A stretch of DNA of 64,000 nt from Morchella semilibera (Eukaryota; Ascomycota; Pezizomycetes; Pezizales; Morchellaceae), in the NCBI GenBank assembly GCA_009192285.1, contig CM018605.1, positions 458,767 through 522,766 of the forward strand, given 5' to 3'. The notes under the pieces are model-generated. The model saw only the letters and a list, made by a program, of their open reading frames with translations. It did not search any database and was not told the DNA's origin. The first letter of the stretch is position 1. Each line of letters begins with the position of its first letter. Positions 60,922 through 64,000 of this stretch are shown here, one piece after another. A program made the translations under genes and the position numbers.

Positions 60922-61608
60922 TCGTAGACAAGATTGTAAATCGATAGAATAGGTTGGAATCAGCAAGAAGGTGTGTACATTCTCCACTATTCTCCAAAGC
61001 AACGTGTTGAAGAGTGCCTAATGAGTTAAACAGAATTTCCCTTTCGTTCTTTCCGAGTAAAGGTACGAAATGGTGGTGGAGCATGGAAGGTATCCTATCG
61101 GGTATCAAACCCTTAAAACTGGGCATGGATGGATATTAGGATGTCCCAGAAGAGGAATAGTTTCATTTCCTTCTTGTTTCTCGGGAAGGAATTTCTTTTA
61201 GCATTTTATAAAACCTAAAATTTTCTCTTCTTCAAACTACGTACTTATTCGTTGGTCAGGCCCTGTGACGTGTATCATTTGCTCTTTTAACATTAGGAGG
61301 TTCTATCTGTGACGATTTGACGGAAAGCTAGCAAACCCAAATTAAAGTATCCAATGATTTGTGCAGAAATATGTTTCACCTTTTGTCAGCTAAACTATAT
61401 ATTGTGAACCGTGTAGACCGAGTCACTTTCTGTGAAGAACCCTGATCTTATCTTATCTATAATCTCTGGAGCGTGTGGCTTGGCAACGTACCAGACCTCG
61501 AAAAATAAACCCCCGCAGCTCCCCTCCAGTATTACCAAAACTGTCCGGATTTAACACCATCAAAATACAACCAGACCACCCCCTAATATCAAACCTACCA
61601 AAACAAGA
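60922..61608. other. Intergenic, no gene seen
   Basis: 3' flank of the Pro/Ala gene and promoter of CCT4. Nothing recognised. Confidence 0.6.
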
Positions 61609-63610
61609 ATGGCGACACAAGCAGGCTCCAATAGGGCGACCTCAAGTTTGAAGGAGAAGCCGATGGCGGTACGGACAGCAAATATCATTGCTGCCAGAGG
61701 TAAGGAACCTGTATCAAATCTAGATGAGGCTTTGACCAACTGACTGGTGGAATTCCATAACTACAGCTGTTGCCGATGCCATCAGGGTATGATAGTTCGA
61801 TTCTGGGATGGTATTCCAATGCTTACAGTTGCGGGCGAGATAGACTTCACTGGGACCTAGAGGAATGGACAAGATGATTCAGAATGGAAAGGGTCATACA
61901 CTGATTACAAACGATGGCCACACAATCCTGAAAGATATGGCAGTAATGCACCCGGCCGCGAAGATGGTATGAGTACAAGCTTTGGAGGGGTTCCGGTTTA
62001 AATTATCGTTGCTGATGGCTACGGTTGGGTGTCTAGTTGGTAGATCTGTCAGCTGCGCAGGATGTCGAGGCTGGTGATGGTACTACTTCGGTAGTAGTTA
62101 TCGCCGGAAGTCTTTTGGGTGCCGCACAGAAGCTGCTTGGGAAAGGTAATAAAGAAAATTGAGATACTCTGCACGTTACTGTCCGCCTAACACAGGGATA
62201 TGATAGGTATCCATCCTACAATTATCGCCGAATCCTTCCAGAGGGCGGCAGCAAAGGCCGTTGAAATCTTAACAGAGATGTCCACCCCTGTGGCTCTAAC
62301 CGATCGTCAATCCCTCCTCCAGGCCGCTAGTACATCATTGTCCAGTAAGATCGTCTCTCAATACTCCTCGCTCCTCGGCCCAATGGCTGTTGATGCCGTG
62401 TTGAAGGTCATCAACCCTGCCATTGCTGAGAATGTCGATCTCAATAATATTCGTATTGTAAAGAAAGTTGGAGGAACTATTGATGATACGGAGCTTGTGG
62501 ACGGGTTGGTTTTGACCCAGAATGTTATCAAGGCCTCAGGAGGACCATCAAGGATGGAGAAGGCCAAGATCGGTTTCATTCAGTTCCAGTTGTCACCACC
62601 GAAGCCTGATGTGGGTAACACCCCTTTCACTCGATGAATCTTGATACTGATGTGTTCGGTACCGTAGATGGAGAACCAAATTGTCGTCAATGACTACCGT
62701 CAAATGGATAAGATTTTGAAGGAGGAGCGAACATACCTACTCAATATGTGCAAGAAAATCAAGAAAGCCAAGTGCAATGTCTTGTTCATTCAGAAGTCAA
62801 TTCTTAGAGATGCTGTCAACGACCTTTCGTTGCATTTCCTTGCGAAGCTTAACATTCTGGCTATTAAGGATATTGAACGTGACGAAGTGGAGTTTATTTG
62901 CAAGGTTAGTTGCCATTATTTCTTCCACGTTCAACGCTAATACTTTTGTAAATAGAGTACCGGATGCAAACCTATCGCCGACATTGACTCATTCACAGAA
63001 GATAAGCTCGGTTCAGCAGATCTTGTTGAGGAGGTTCAATCTGCTGGAGCTCGTATCGTCAAGGTTACTGGTGTAAAGGCGGCTGGTCAAACTGTCTCCG
63101 TTCTTTGCAGAGGCGCCAACTCTATGATTTTGGATGAGGCTGAGCGTTCTCTGCATGATGCCCTTTGTGTTATTAGGTGTCTTGTCAAGAAGAAGTATGA
63201 GCTACCCCTACATACCTCAATTAAATCCCAAACTAACTTGTTGCAGAGCTCTCATTGCCGGTGGTGGCGCACCTGAAATTGAGGTCTCTCGCGCGTTGAT
63301 GAAAGCTGCCCAGACCATTGGAGGCACTGAGTCTGTGTGTTGGTCTGCTTTTGCGGAAGCTCTCGAAGTGATACCGACAACTCTCGCCGAGAACGCTGGT
63401 CTCAACAGTATTCGTGTTGTGACAGAATTGAGGAACAGGCATGAGAAAGGGGAGAAGAGTGCGGGTGTCAGTGTCAGGAGAGGTGCAGTTACCAACATCA
63501 TTGACGAGAATGTTTTGCAGCCTTTGTTAGTTTCCACTAGTGCCATTGAGCTGGCTGCGGAAACTTGTAAGATGATTTTGAGGATAGATGATATTGCGCT
63601 CTCCCGTTAG
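61609..63610 (+). CDS. CCT4: TRiC/CCT chaperonin subunit delta
   Basis: One of eight subunits of the cytosolic chaperonin that folds actin and tubulin. Exons 61609-61699, 61767-61786, 61844-61966, 62037-62145, 62207-62610, 62668-62904, 62956-63194 and 63247-63610 give 528 residues. Seen: [30 protein letters not shown], the ATP-site signature GDGTTSVVV, then the apical domain with [20 protein letters not shown], and [17 protein letters not shown] in the equatorial return. [21 protein letters not shown] and [23 protein letters not shown] end the chain. The [14 protein letters not shown] and [13 protein letters not shown] blocks are delta-specific. Exon 2 is only 20 bases. Key ATPase residues (D in GDGTT, the G-rich loop) are present. 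Confidence 0.97.
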
Positions 63611-64000
63611 AGCGTTATTTGGGTTTGGGTTTCTAGTTTTTTTTAACCAAGAAATGTAGAGCTAGAATAATGCAATCTCAAAAGTTTACTGGCCCCCCCT
63701 TCGGAAATAAGTATATAACTATGGATTTTGGCTAGGCGTCGTACTTTTAATAACACAATCCGTACAACCGCTTGTTCTGTGCTATGTAATGCGTGTTCGG
63801 ATTACCTGAGACCTTAACACCCTGTAGACGGAGAGCTGTGGAATTTATTAGAGTTTTAAGATTTACCATGAAGAGATATGTTTAATTACAAGTAGGAAGT
63901 AACTAACTTTGTTATTTCCGGCAGCTCCCCCAGTTGTTTTAACGTGATATTAGACCGCCAAGTGAATGACCTTAATGAGCTCTCATTGCCGACTGAGTAT
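63611..64000. other. 3' flank of CCT4 to window end
   Basis: AT-rich non-coding sequence; nothing recognised. Confidence 0.6.

Noticed and set aside
60433-61002. 189-codon ORF on the minus strand, Arg/Ser/Trp-rich
   Set aside because: It is the reverse reading of the Pro/Ala-rich repeat; open only because of composition, and the plus strand has TATA box and leader.

Overview
The window is nuclear DNA of a filamentous ascomycete (Pezizomycotina). The genes have short GT-AG introns, mostly 47-95 bp, with CTAAC/CTGAC-like branch points. The gene set includes fungus-specific families (DUF7707 GPI protein, DUF2306 membrane protein, SAS4-domain protein, She4/Cro1-type UNC-45). The genus is not determinable from what I can see; an early-diverging class is possible but is only a guess. 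I support 18 host protein genes, one of them cut by the left edge. I saw no tRNA, rRNA, CRISPR or bacterial-style operon.

Layout. 1-1573 (-) is a She4/UNC-45 myosin chaperone. 2140-6036 (-) is a protein kinase fused to about 28 ankyrin repeats. 6.0-9.7 kb is a gene-free repeat island with nested foldback/MITE elements, a gypsy-type fossil and a dispersed repeat. 9690-11132 (-) is a conserved fungal protein of unknown function. A long gap is followed by CK2 alpha (14909-16458, -), RPP1 of RNase P/MRP (18842-19924, +), taspase-like threonine aspartase (20820-22370, +), TFB4 of TFIIH (22643-24365, -), a DUF7707 GPI protein (25702-26432, -) and a Ypt35-like PX protein (27847-28587, +). Then come three chromatin/transcription genes in a row on the plus strand: SAS4-domain (29277-30962), TAF2 (32435-37130) and ESA1 (38114-39776). 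The rest are a DUF2306 membrane protein (40845-42205, -), CDC26 (43741-43935, +), SEC7 Arf-GEF (44353-50857, -), DUS2 (52395-53895, -), 2-isopropylmalate synthase (55011-56908, -), SAM synthetase (58170-59578, +), an orphan Pro/Ala protein (60415-60921, +) and CCT4 (61609-63610, +).

Most genes are single-copy housekeeping genes with unrelated functions, so the window is ordinary chromosome arm with two repeat-rich islands (about 6-9 kb and 51.6-54.4 kb) that share three repeat families. The most unusual non-coding signal is the perfect palindrome TACATGTA, which I find at least 31 times. Every copy lies between genes and none in an exon. Several genes carry single-base frameshifts, including the presumably essential SEC7, so at least part of the gene breakage here is probably assembly error rather than decay. 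Exon borders below were read by eye from splice signals and family conservation.
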